Source: Bacteroidales bacterium
Lineage (GTDB): Bacteria > Bacteroidota > Bacteroidia > Bacteroidales > F082
Direction of reading: 5' to 3'
DNA length: 61,669 nt
NCBI GenBank assembly: GCA_019454985.1
Contig: JACFNF010000017.1
Span: 1 to 61,669 of the forward strand
Below the pieces are notes generated by a model, which did no database searches, had not been told where the DNA came from, and saw only the letters and a program-made list of their open reading frames with translations. The position numbers were made by a program, and so were the translations under genes. Shown here in pieces: positions 19,401 through 27,166 of the stretch (its first letter is position 1; each line of letters starts with the position of its first letter).

Positions 19401-19743
19401 GTCCGAAAGTGGCTCTGGGGATGACGGATTAAACAAGGTACTTCAGGACATGGAAAAGTTTGAAGAGCAATTGGTGAATAAAAATCTCAACCAAAAATTG
19501 CTCGATTTGAATCAGGAGATCGTCGTTCGCTTGCTCGAATCCGAAAAAGCACAAATAGAGCGCGAACAGGAAGAAAGGAGAGAATCAAATGAATTCAGAG
19601 GAAAAAATTCCGGAAACCTAAACGAAATTCCTGAGTATAAAAGAACAATGGAAAAGCAAAACGTTGAATTAAGGCTAGCACCAATTCATTTTAAACCTTT
19701 TTACAAAACCATTACGAATTCTTATATGCTCAAATCTAAATAG
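16420..19743 (+). CDS. DUF4175-like membrane/coiled-coil protein
   Basis: A 1107-residue protein resembling Bacteroidota DUF4175 proteins. Two or three membrane segments lie within the first 170 residues (about 24-44, 52-77, 150-168). A beta-rich extracytoplasmic part follows to about 510, then a long, highly charged coiled coil from about 515 to 800. The C-terminal quarter is rich in Q, M and K, with a Gly/Lys repeat GQGKGKGKGK near residue 925. The downstream gene starts 2 bases after the stop, so they form an operon. The role is unknown; the envelope location is clear from the membrane segments. Confidence 0.7.
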   Translation: MAPHSNILIQNIEVFIRKHFRIRLYQGLLLAALLLISIFLVFNFVEYFSFLPGLYRKWIFFGYLFIFAGVVLFFILYPIWQLLRFRQQMSIDRAAGIIGTHFKGLVDDKLLNTIQLQELLRHEAADNDLLAAAIRQRTEELVLIPFAKAVQIQTVKKIGLITLIPVLAFVLTALVWPRSIQEPVKRIVSYKTEFEKPLPFSVRILNPSLEVVQNEDYTIEIEILGEEIPTSFFIVTDGTRYPMEKVNNNLFCHSFRKVGTTVDFHIEGGEFKSKNLSLEVRPKALLLHYEANVSFPDYMKRPSEKLSDFVYANLPVGSLIELLMYVRNTDKIRILYDSVEEGRHSENGMIRFNKTLFHSTDLHLYPSNSFFHDDEGLLIRFELTDDEFPGIKSEKLNPEPFNKWHYFNGEISDDYGFTKLEAVFTPAGETGNTSEGTFRQALELIPDRLLQVFYFSVNLDSLKEKSEKNWLLYFEISDNDRVSGPKKSRSQTFQLNIASEKVLDSVAKLTEEQLDQRLEQALKEATELKKDVAQFNKQILQKKDSDWNDRQRMKQLMDRQNNLENLIDNLKQERQSLNEFRKENELLNERLLEKQQRIDDLLDKVIPDDIRKMMEELQQMLENINKDQMSEMLKKMELTQQEMEKLLDRNLSLLEQLKVEKGLNEMIDRLQKLSDKLNKNAEETMSSSQKNDDLKNQLNEIKSEFQNLTDQLGELKEKNQELDRPFRLENTDEQEKDINSDLDQAAEQLEKNRKEKSGKSQKNAAGKMSQMAKGLQMMMAQSEEDQNEEDITVLRFLLESLIRISKEEESIFTRLSALRRDDPFFVDLMKEQANLGSSFQILDDSLVALAKRQSAIKNFVFEETQKIKTKIGEAQNVLKDRNTGLAVSHQQYAMMSMNNLALMLAESLKNMEENTGMPSDGQGQGKGKGKGKNAGKSLQNMRELQEALGKQLKDAMQGKQPSGSKTGMSEGLARMAAQQEALRNELKKIMDGLKSESGSGDDGLNKVLQDMEKFEEQLVNKNLNQKLLDLNQEIVVRLLESEKAQIEREQEERRESNEFRGKNSGNLNEIPEYKRTMEKQNVELRLAPIHFKPFYKTITNSYMLKSK

Positions 19744-19745
19744 AT

Positions 19746-20180
19746 ATGGAAGAACAGTTGTCTTTTAAACATACCAATAACGATTTACTTGAGATTGAGC
19801 AACTTTGCGAACGTTTTTTTTCAGAGAACAATGCTTATGACGCTCAATTTGGAATTCTGATGACGCTCATATTACAAACGTTCGAAGCATTGAATCCTGA
19901 GAAAGGGGAGGAGTTGAGCCTAACGATACATTCTGATTTCGAGCAAATAAGGTTAAATTGGATGTTGAAACCTCAGTCCTTTCAAAATTTAAGAGATTGG
20001 ATTCATTTGCAAGAGACCAGTCTTATACGCTGTCTTTGGAATTCATACGAAATTCTTGATGACGATGGAATTATTTCCTTCTTCATTCAGAACATAGGTG
20101 TTCAACAGGCAGTTTACGCCAAAAGAAAGCAACAATTAAGAAATTATTTTATGACAAAAGCCTTTACTCCGAGCCTATGA
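19746..20180 (+). CDS. Small conserved protein between DUF4175 and YbeY
   Basis: A 144-residue soluble protein. In other Bacteroidota the gene in this position is often annotated as an ATP-binding, HATPase-like protein, and the helix-rich start with LLEIEQLCERFF and FGILMTLILQTFEA is compatible with an anti-sigma-type fold. I see no clear N or G boxes, so nucleotide binding is doubtful. It follows DUF4175 by 2 bases and overlaps ybeY by 4 (ATGA), so translation of all three is coupled. The function is unknown. Confidence 0.55.
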   Translation: MEEQLSFKHTNNDLLEIEQLCERFFSENNAYDAQFGILMTLILQTFEALNPEKGEELSLTIHSDFEQIRLNWMLKPQSFQNLRDWIHLQETSLIRCLWNSYEILDDDGIISFFIQNIGVQQAVYAKRKQQLRNYFMTKAFTPSL

Positions 20181-20611
20181 TTCATTTTCAAGCTGTGGAC
20201 GTTTCATTGCCTGAGGCTCTTCACGAGGCACATTCAGATTGGATCAGGAGGATCATCAAGCATTTTAAAAGGAAGACGGGCGAAGTCTTCTTTTTATTTT
20301 GCAGTGACTCCTATTTACATCGTATCAATCTCGATTTTTTGAATCATGATACCTTCACTGATATTATTACCTTCGATTTAAGCGAAAAGGAAGATTATAT
20401 CCAGAGTGAGATTTATATTAGTCTTGAAAGAGTTTCTGAAAACGCTGAAATACAGAAAGATACCATACAAAACGAGCTAGATCGCGTGCTTTGTCATGGG
20501 ATTCTCCATCTTATTGGATACAAGGATGAGACCTCGGAAGAAAAATCTGAAATGCGGAAAATGGAAGAATTTTGCCTCTCAATGAGGCCTGATATTTTGA
20601 AAAACAGATAG
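20177..20611 (+). CDS. ybeY: rRNA maturation endonuclease YbeY
   Basis: A 144-residue metal-dependent endoribonuclease involved in 16S rRNA 3' maturation and ribosome quality control. The family segment NHDTFTDIITFDL is at residues 56-68. The metal motif reads HGILHLIGYKD, keeping His107 and His111 but with Asp117 in place of the third His of the usual H-x3-H-x5-H. I recall Asp at this place in other Bacteroidota YbeY proteins. It overlaps the upstream gene by 4 bases and is followed by a parS-like site and mnmG. Confidence 0.92.
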   Translation: MIHFQAVDVSLPEALHEAHSDWIRRIIKHFKRKTGEVFFLFCSDSYLHRINLDFLNHDTFTDIITFDLSEKEDYIQSEIYISLERVSENAEIQKDTIQNELDRVLCHGILHLIGYKDETSEEKSEMRKMEEFCLSMRPDILKNR

Positions 20612-20620
20612 TTGCAGCAT

Positions 20621-20636
20621 CGTTTCACGTGAAACA
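20621..20636. promoter_or_regulatory. parS-like ParB binding site upstream of mnmG
   Basis: CGTTTCACGTGAAACA contains a perfect 14-bp palindrome (20622-20635) and differs from the conserved bacterial parS sequence TGTTTCACGTGAAACA at only the first base. It lies in the 31-base gap between ybeY and mnmG. A second such site lies just after mnmG. ParB proteins load onto such sites near the replication origin for chromosome segregation. Confidence 0.85.
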
Positions 20637-20642
20637 AAGGAT

Positions 20643-22508
20643 ATGTATTTTGAAAAATATGATGTGATTGTCGTTGGTGCCGGTCATGCCGGCTCCGAAG
20701 CTGCCGCCGCTGCAGCAAATATGGGAAGCCGTGTGTTGTTGGTTACAATGAATCTTCAAACCATTGCCCAGATGTCGTGCAATCCTGCCATGGGCGGAAT
20801 TGCCAAAGGGCAGATTGTTCGGGAAATAGATGCTTTAGGCGGCTATTCGGGTTTGATAACCGATCGGACGATGATTCAGTTTAGAATGCTGAATAAATCA
20901 AAAGGCCCTGCCATGTGGAGCCCCCGGGCTCAAAGCGATAGGATGTTGTTTTCGATGGAATGGCGGAAAATGTTGGAAAAGACCCGGAATGTGGACTTTT
21001 GGCAGGATACCGTCGTCGGGCTGCTTGTCAAAGACAATGTTGTATATGGTGTTCGTACCGGTATGGGAATGAACATCGAATCAAAGTCGGTAATTCTAAC
21101 CAATGGAACTTTTTTAAATGGAAAGATCCATATTGGAGAAAAGTCGTTCGGCGGAGGCCGAATGGGCGATAAAGCGAGTTATGGAATTACCGAGCAATTA
21201 GTCGAGCTTGGGTTTATTGCCCATCGAATGAAAACCGGAACACCGGTCAGAGTTGACGGGCGAACCATTGATTTTTCCAGATTGACAGAGCAAAAAGGAG
21301 ACACGGAGGTACGTGGGTTTTCGTATTTTGAAAAACCACATCTCCAACAACAGCGGAGTTGCTGGATTGCCTATACTTCGCGAAACGTACACGACATTCT
21401 TCGTACAGGATTTCATCTTAGCCCAATGTTTAGCGGACGAATTGAAGGAATTGGGCCTCGTTATTGCCCGAGTATTGAAGATAAAATAGATCGTTTCTCC
21501 GGAAAGGATTCACATCAGCTCTTTGTTGAACCTGAAGGATGGAACACCGTTGAATATTATATTAACGGTTTTAGTTCGTCTTTGCCAGACGATATTCAAG
21601 TGAAAGCGCTTCGTCGAATCGAAGGATTTGAAAATGCCAAAATATTTCGACCTGGCTATGCCATAGAATACGATTATTTTGCACCAGAACAATTGAATCC
21701 TACCTTAGAAACCAAAAGAATCCGGAATCTGTTTTTTGCGGGTCAAATAAACGGCACAACCGGTTATGAAGAGGCAGCTGCACAAGGACTCATGGCCGGG
21801 ATCAATGCCCATCAGAAGACCCACGATCTGGAGCCTTTTGTCCTCAACAGGTCGGAAGCATACATTGGTGTCCTGATCGACGATTTAATCACTAAAGGAG
21901 TGGATGAGCCTTACCGGATGTTTACAAGCCGTGCAGAGTATCGCATCCTTCTGAGGCAGGATAATGCCGATGCACGTCTGACCGAAAAATCATACCGTTT
22001 AGGTTTAGCGACAGAGGAACGGTTACAACAGTTCAAATCAAAGCAGAAAGAGATACATAAGTTGGTCGACTATTTGAACAGCAAAAGTGTTCGTCCGGAT
22101 CAAATTAATTCTTTACTTGAAAAATCAGAATCCAGTCTGATTAATTTTCGGCAAAAGCTGTCTGCCTTACTATTACGACCCCAACTCAACTTAGTTGATT
22201 TATTGTCTTATGATGAAGAAGGTCGTAAAATCTTGAGTACCGTAGATGTCGAAATTATTGAAGCTACTGAGATTATGGTCAAATATGAAAGGTATATTGA
22301 GAAGGAAAAAGAATTGGCCGATAAACTCCATCGTTTGGAAGATGTGAAATTAAAGCCGGATTTTGATTATCATGCCCTCAAATCATTATCGTACGAAGCA
22401 CGAGAAAAACTTAGCCGAATAAGACCGGAAAATTTGGGCCAAGCCTCCCGAATCAGTGGCATCAGTCCGGCAGACATCTCTGTATTGGCCGTATTTTTAG
22501 ATCGTTAG
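20643..22508 (+). CDS. mnmG: tRNA uridine-5-carboxymethylaminomethyl modification enzyme MnmG
   Basis: A 621-residue FAD protein (GidA) that, with MnmE, installs the cmnm5 group on the wobble uridine of several tRNAs. The dinucleotide-binding motif VVGAGHAGSEAA is at residues 10-21. SCNPAMGGIAKG, the GTFLNGKIHIG segment and TGYEEAAAQGLMAG are family signatures, and the C-terminal helical domain binds MnmE and tRNA. The gene is framed by two parS-like palindromes, at 20621-20636 and 22514-22529. mnmE is not in the window. Confidence 0.96.
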   Translation: MYFEKYDVIVVGAGHAGSEAAAAAANMGSRVLLVTMNLQTIAQMSCNPAMGGIAKGQIVREIDALGGYSGLITDRTMIQFRMLNKSKGPAMWSPRAQSDRMLFSMEWRKMLEKTRNVDFWQDTVVGLLVKDNVVYGVRTGMGMNIESKSVILTNGTFLNGKIHIGEKSFGGGRMGDKASYGITEQLVELGFIAHRMKTGTPVRVDGRTIDFSRLTEQKGDTEVRGFSYFEKPHLQQQRSCWIAYTSRNVHDILRTGFHLSPMFSGRIEGIGPRYCPSIEDKIDRFSGKDSHQLFVEPEGWNTVEYYINGFSSSLPDDIQVKALRRIEGFENAKIFRPGYAIEYDYFAPEQLNPTLETKRIRNLFFAGQINGTTGYEEAAAQGLMAGINAHQKTHDLEPFVLNRSEAYIGVLIDDLITKGVDEPYRMFTSRAEYRILLRQDNADARLTEKSYRLGLATEERLQQFKSKQKEIHKLVDYLNSKSVRPDQINSLLEKSESSLINFRQKLSALLLRPQLNLVDLLSYDEEGRKILSTVDVEIIEATEIMVKYERYIEKEKELADKLHRLEDVKLKPDFDYHALKSLSYEAREKLSRIRPENLGQASRISGISPADISVLAVFLDR

Positions 22509-22513
22509 CGTTT

Positions 22514-22529
22514 TGTTCCACGTGAAACT
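22514..22529. promoter_or_regulatory. Second parS-like site downstream of mnmG
   Basis: TGTTCCACGTGAAACT matches the parS consensus TGTTNCACGTGAAACA except for the last base. It lies in the 27-base gap between mnmG and the methyltransferase gene, 1893 bases from the first site. Confidence 0.8.
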
Positions 22530-22535
22530 AATAAA

Positions 22536-23420
22536 ATGAAAACGCACAAAAACTGCCCTATTTGTGGCAACAACAAACTGGAACCCTCTCTTGAAGTAGC
22601 AGATTTTTTCCTGACTCAGGAACAATTTCATATCATGAAATGCCCGAACTGCGGATTTGAAATGACGCAACCATTTCCTGACAAAAATGAAATAGAACGC
22701 TATTATCAGTCTGATGAATATTATAGTCACCCTCATAAAAAGAAAAGCCTTGTTTCGCTGCTTTATGAAAAAGTGAAACAACGAAATTTGAAGTATAAAT
22801 TTAGAATTGCGACTTCAGGGTTGAACCAAGGAGTAATTTTGGATATTGGATGTGGCTCGGGTGATTTTATGGAATTTGCTAAAAACAAAAATTGGAATGT
22901 TTGCGGAATAGAACCAAATGCCTTGGCAAGGAACTATGCCGAGCAAAAATTGAAAATACAAATTTTTAACTCTTTGGAGTCGGCTACCCCTCATAAGACT
23001 TCATTTGATGTTATCACACTCTGGCATGTTTTAGAGCATATCGAAAATCTAAATGAACAGGTTGAAGCAATAAAAAAGTTGTTGAAACCGGGTGGGAGGG
23101 TCGTCATTGCATTGCCCAATCCCGATTCCTATGATGCAAAATATTATGGAAAGTTTTGGGCAGCATATGATGTTCCCCGACATTTATATCATTTTCGTTT
23201 CAAGAATATACGCGAATTCATGTCGAAACATCAATTTCGATTTTTGAAACGTGAGCCGATGAAATGGGATGCATTTTACATTGCACTTTTAAGTGAAAAA
23301 TATAAATATGGCCGGCAAAGGTTGTTATCGGCTTTGATTCATGGAATTATCTCCAACCTCCACGCGAAAAAAAATCGTGAATTTTCAAGTAATATTTACA
23401 TTTTTTATGCCGATCTTTAA
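22536..23420 (+). CDS. Class I SAM methyltransferase with zinc-ribbon start
   Basis: A 294-residue protein. Two CxxC pairs near the N-terminus (CPICG at 8-12 and CPNCGFE near 37) form a probable zinc ribbon. The Methyltransf_23-type domain follows, with motif I LDIGCGSGDF near residue 105, the acidic loop GIEPN, and WHVLEHIEN near residue 165. The C-terminal part carries YDVPRHLYHF, seen in this family near sugar or lipid modification genes. The substrate is unknown. It starts 27 bases after mnmG, with a parS-like site between, and is followed 29 bases later by the sensor kinase. Confidence 0.8.
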   Translation: MKTHKNCPICGNNKLEPSLEVADFFLTQEQFHIMKCPNCGFEMTQPFPDKNEIERYYQSDEYYSHPHKKKSLVSLLYEKVKQRNLKYKFRIATSGLNQGVILDIGCGSGDFMEFAKNKNWNVCGIEPNALARNYAEQKLKIQIFNSLESATPHKTSFDVITLWHVLEHIENLNEQVEAIKKLLKPGGRVVIALPNPDSYDAKYYGKFWAAYDVPRHLYHFRFKNIREFMSKHQFRFLKREPMKWDAFYIALLSEKYKYGRQRLLSALIHGIISNLHAKKNREFSSNIYIFYADL

Positions 23421-23449
23421 CCACTGCGATTTTCAAAGGGATAGAAATC

Positions 23450-26400
23450 ATGAAACGTCAAAACTTTATTATTGGGTTACTGCTTCTTGTAGGAATTACT
23501 CTTTATATAGTTTTGTATTTTAAATGGAGACATCTTTCATCTTTAGAATATGCCGCTCAATCTATCACCGAGATTTATCATGAACGGGCCGCGGCTGCCT
23601 CAATCATCGCCGAACAAACTTTGGCATTTTTGAAAAAAAATCCTGAAGAACCGGCAGCCTTATTCAAAAATAGTGCTTTGCTTTCTGAAAAGACGAATTT
23701 CTCAATTCGTCTTTATGACAAAGAAAAACTCGTTTTTTGGAATGATCTATTACCTATTCCAAAATATCGCAACGACTTGATCAATGGCGTTCAACAGGAA
23801 CCTTTTACCGAAAATTGGTTATATTTATATCACGTCAAAGAACAGAATTTTACAGTCCTGGTTGCTGACCCGATATTCGAAGTTCATTCATTTAATAACC
23901 GTTATATTCGATCCGGATTCTCAAATGCGTATGGCAGATTTCGGAACAATTTTGTATTAACTTCTCCCGAAGAAGGAGAAATGATTATCCATGGTCAAGA
24001 TGGAAAAACAGTTTTTGGTATTCGGACAGCAGAGAATTATAGGCAAGAATCGGAAAGGAATTTTATACTTTGGAATTCTCTATTTATATTATTGAACCTC
24101 AGTCTGATCTATATTTTATTGTATCATCTTCTAAAGCGAAATTATTCGAATTCACCGGGAAAATTGCTGGGCATTTTTGCTGCATTTGTTTGTTGCTGTT
24201 TGATTCTTCTGCTCTTTTTTGAGCCTTTGCTGAATCAACATTCTAACACTATCAGTTTTAATGAGTTATTGGAACAATTAGCCGAAGTTCATTTTATTTC
24301 CGGTGGTATAGGGCTTTTTTTCATTCACGGAGTTCTCGCATTTTGCCTTACCCTCTACTATACCGTTAAACAAATTTCTGAAAAAGGAATACCAAGAAAT
24401 CATTCAATTTTGGAAATGGCCTTGATCTACCTTGGAATTGTTTTTGTTTCCTTGGTGCAATATATTTTAATTAAAGAGTCAGTGGGATTGACTTCCGGAT
24501 CACTTCAAATTACCAGGATCAATGAATTTGGATGGGAAGAGTTGCTGGCCGTTTTTTATATCATTGGATTTTCATTGGCCGCAATTTTTTTATTGGCAAC
24601 ACTTTTTGAAATTACCTTACAAACCAGAATTAGCAAAAAGCAGCAAGCCTTGTTGCTGGGCGCAATAATAACACCCATTTTAATTGTATATATTGCCGGG
24701 AATGTTGAAATCCGATTTTTTGCCTCTTATGTTTTCTTGCTGCTGTTGCTGACACTTTCATCTGCCTTTTCAAAACATGAGCTATCCACTAAAAGAAAAC
24801 TTTTTATACTCGGGCTGATTATATTGATCTCAGGTCAAATCACCTATTTGTTATATCGGGATACTGTATTTAAAACAAATCAAAATCTTGAATTTACTGC
24901 AAGACAACTTAGTTTTGAAAAAGACCCACTTTTTGAATTTCTATGGAGATCAAGTTATTCACAAATCACTGAAGATAAATATCTTAACGAACTACTCATT
25001 ACTGATCAACCAAATGATGATACGGAACTGGAGCTGAAGATTGCGCGCTATTTAGAAAAAAAATATTTCCCAGATTATTTCAAAAAATTTGAAATCTGGA
25101 TTTCACTTTGCCGCCCTGAAAGCCGCCTTTTTATCCCTTCACAGAGCGATACGATCGAATGTCAGACATATTTCAAAACCTTGGTGGAGCAGTATGGACA
25201 CGCCGCTGAATCTCCGGGTTTATATCTACTCGAAGATCCGCGCCAAGGGTTATATTATCTGGCGGATGTGCCGTTGAAAATACAACATGGTCCGGACAAG
25301 AAAGTGCCATCGCATTTGTTTATTGAATTCTATCAAAAACTGGTTCCAAAAGGTTTGGGCTATCTTGAGCTTTTAACTGACCAATATTCTGGTTTACCAA
25401 AAGATGTTACCGGATATTCCATTGCGATTTATCAAAATGATGAACTGCTCTATAAAGTTGGAAAGCGTTTGTTTCCGGCAAGTTACCATGCATTTAATCC
25501 GGAAGACAAAATTTTATTTAATACAAAATTTAACCAGAATTATGTCCATAAGGTGAATGATCAACGAATGATAGTCGTCAGTCAGCGCCGCCCCGGATGG
25601 AGCGTGACAATGGCGCCTTTTTCGTTCTTCTTCCTGATACTAATCCTCCCACTTTTAACACAACTCATTGGTTGGAAAATATTTGCCTTTTCTTACGGCC
25701 ATACATTCAGATTTCGCTTGCAGTTGCTTTTGCTTGGATCATTATTACTCTCGATTTTGATTCTCGGAGCTGGCTCAATCTATTATATCACCAATATTTA
25801 TGAAAAGAAAAATGATTCTTTCCTATTTGAAAAAACCCAATCAATTTTGAACGAGCTAGAAAACAAATTGGTCAATGACGACTTTTCAAACCCTGAAAAT
25901 ATTGCGTTTTTGCAAGAACGTTTAGCCAAATTATCGCTCGTTTTCTTTTCAGATATAAATGTTTATAATGTTGATGGACAGCTTATTACATCGTCAAGAA
26001 ATGATATTTATGATCATTATCTTCTGGCGCCTCAGATGCAGCCCGAAGCATATTACAATATGAAATTCGGGCAAAACCTCTATTTCAAACAAAATGAGAA
26101 CATCAGTGGTTTTGATTTTTTATCTTCTTATGCTCCGCTTACCCAGCAATCAGGAAAGGTAGTTGCTTTTGTAAACCTTCCTTTTTTCGCAAGTGAAACC
26201 GAGATGCAGAATGAGTTGCTTTCATTGATTCTTACCTATACCAATTTTTTCATATTTATTGCCAGTTTAGCAATCTTTCTGGTTTTAATGCTCTCGCAGC
26301 CTTTGTTGGAGCCTTTACAGCTCATTCAGGACAAGATGAGGGGAATTCGAATTGGGCATACTAATGAGAAAATCAATTGGGCGCGTCGCGACGAAATCGG

Positions 26401-27166
26401 ACAATTGGTCAGAGAATACAACAATTTGATTGATCAACTGGCTGAAAGCGCCGAAAAACTCGCAAAAAGCGAACGTGAAAGCGCTTGGCGCGAAATGGCC
26501 CGGCAAATTGCACACGAAATTAAAAACCCACTTACGCCCATGCGCCTCAGTGTCCAATATTTGCTCAAAGCCTGGAACGACAAGGATGCTCAAATTGATG
26601 ACAAAATAAAAATGACTTCGCAGACCATTATCAATCAAATAGATACCCTTTCTTCTATTGCAACAGCGTTTTCCGATTTTGCCAGAATGCCGGAAAATAA
26701 CACAGATAAGGTGGAACTAATTTCACTTTTGCGCGAGCTCATCGTTTTGTTTGACAACCAGCAATCCATCGAATTTTCATTAGAGACCGGACTTTTGAAC
26801 GAAATCTATCTGGCGGCCGACCGATCCGGACTTCATCGGGTTTTCACAAACCTCATCAAAAATAGTATTCAGGCGATTGGTGAAAGATCGGACGGAAAAA
26901 TCGAAATCGTTGTGGAGTCATTCATGGGATTTTCGAAAATCATTGTTCGCGACAACGGCAAAGGAATGTTGCCTGATGAGGCCAAACGTGTATTTTCGCC
27001 CAATTTTACGACCAAAACCAGTGGGATGGGCATTGGTCTGGCAATGGTCTATAACTTGGTGAAAGCTTTTGGTGGGAATATTGATTTTGAAACTGAAGCG
27101 GGAAAAGGCACAACATTTATCATTCAAATACCCTTATATCAAGACGATGTCGCGAAATCCTATTAA
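23450..27166 (+). CDS. Large membrane sensor histidine kinase (NtrY-like)
   Basis: A 1238-residue inner-membrane sensor. It has an N-terminal membrane helix (about 5-22), a first extracytoplasmic region, a multi-helix membrane block (about 205-470), a second extracytoplasmic region (about 480-715), further helices near 720, 755 and 925, a HAMP-like linker, then the kinase core. The phosphorylated His is H1022 in IAHEIKNPLTPM, an NtrY-type H box. The N box is NLIKNSIQAIG and the G boxes are RDNGKGM and SGMGIGLAMV. No response regulator gene is adjacent, so its partner is elsewhere. It overlaps the flippase gene by 20 bases. The signal sensed is unknown. Confidence 0.85.
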   Translation: MKRQNFIIGLLLLVGITLYIVLYFKWRHLSSLEYAAQSITEIYHERAAAASIIAEQTLAFLKKNPEEPAALFKNSALLSEKTNFSIRLYDKEKLVFWNDLLPIPKYRNDLINGVQQEPFTENWLYLYHVKEQNFTVLVADPIFEVHSFNNRYIRSGFSNAYGRFRNNFVLTSPEEGEMIIHGQDGKTVFGIRTAENYRQESERNFILWNSLFILLNLSLIYILLYHLLKRNYSNSPGKLLGIFAAFVCCCLILLLFFEPLLNQHSNTISFNELLEQLAEVHFISGGIGLFFIHGVLAFCLTLYYTVKQISEKGIPRNHSILEMALIYLGIVFVSLVQYILIKESVGLTSGSLQITRINEFGWEELLAVFYIIGFSLAAIFLLATLFEITLQTRISKKQQALLLGAIITPILIVYIAGNVEIRFFASYVFLLLLLTLSSAFSKHELSTKRKLFILGLIILISGQITYLLYRDTVFKTNQNLEFTARQLSFEKDPLFEFLWRSSYSQITEDKYLNELLITDQPNDDTELELKIARYLEKKYFPDYFKKFEIWISLCRPESRLFIPSQSDTIECQTYFKTLVEQYGHAAESPGLYLLEDPRQGLYYLADVPLKIQHGPDKKVPSHLFIEFYQKLVPKGLGYLELLTDQYSGLPKDVTGYSIAIYQNDELLYKVGKRLFPASYHAFNPEDKILFNTKFNQNYVHKVNDQRMIVVSQRRPGWSVTMAPFSFFFLILILPLLTQLIGWKIFAFSYGHTFRFRLQLLLLGSLLLSILILGAGSIYYITNIYEKKNDSFLFEKTQSILNELENKLVNDDFSNPENIAFLQERLAKLSLVFFSDINVYNVDGQLITSSRNDIYDHYLLAPQMQPEAYYNMKFGQNLYFKQNENISGFDFLSSYAPLTQQSGKVVAFVNLPFFASETEMQNELLSLILTYTNFFIFIASLAIFLVLMLSQPLLEPLQLIQDKMRGIRIGHTNEKINWARRDEIGQLVREYNNLIDQLAESAEKLAKSERESAWREMARQIAHEIKNPLTPMRLSVQYLLKAWNDKDAQIDDKIKMTSQTIINQIDTLSSIATAFSDFARMPENNTDKVELISLLRELIVLFDNQQSIEFSLETGLLNEIYLAADRSGLHRVFTNLIKNSIQAIGERSDGKIEIVVESFMGFSKIIVRDNGKGMLPDEAKRVFSPNFTTKTSGMGIGLAMVYNLVKAFGGNIDFETEAGKGTTFIIQIPLYQDDVAKSY

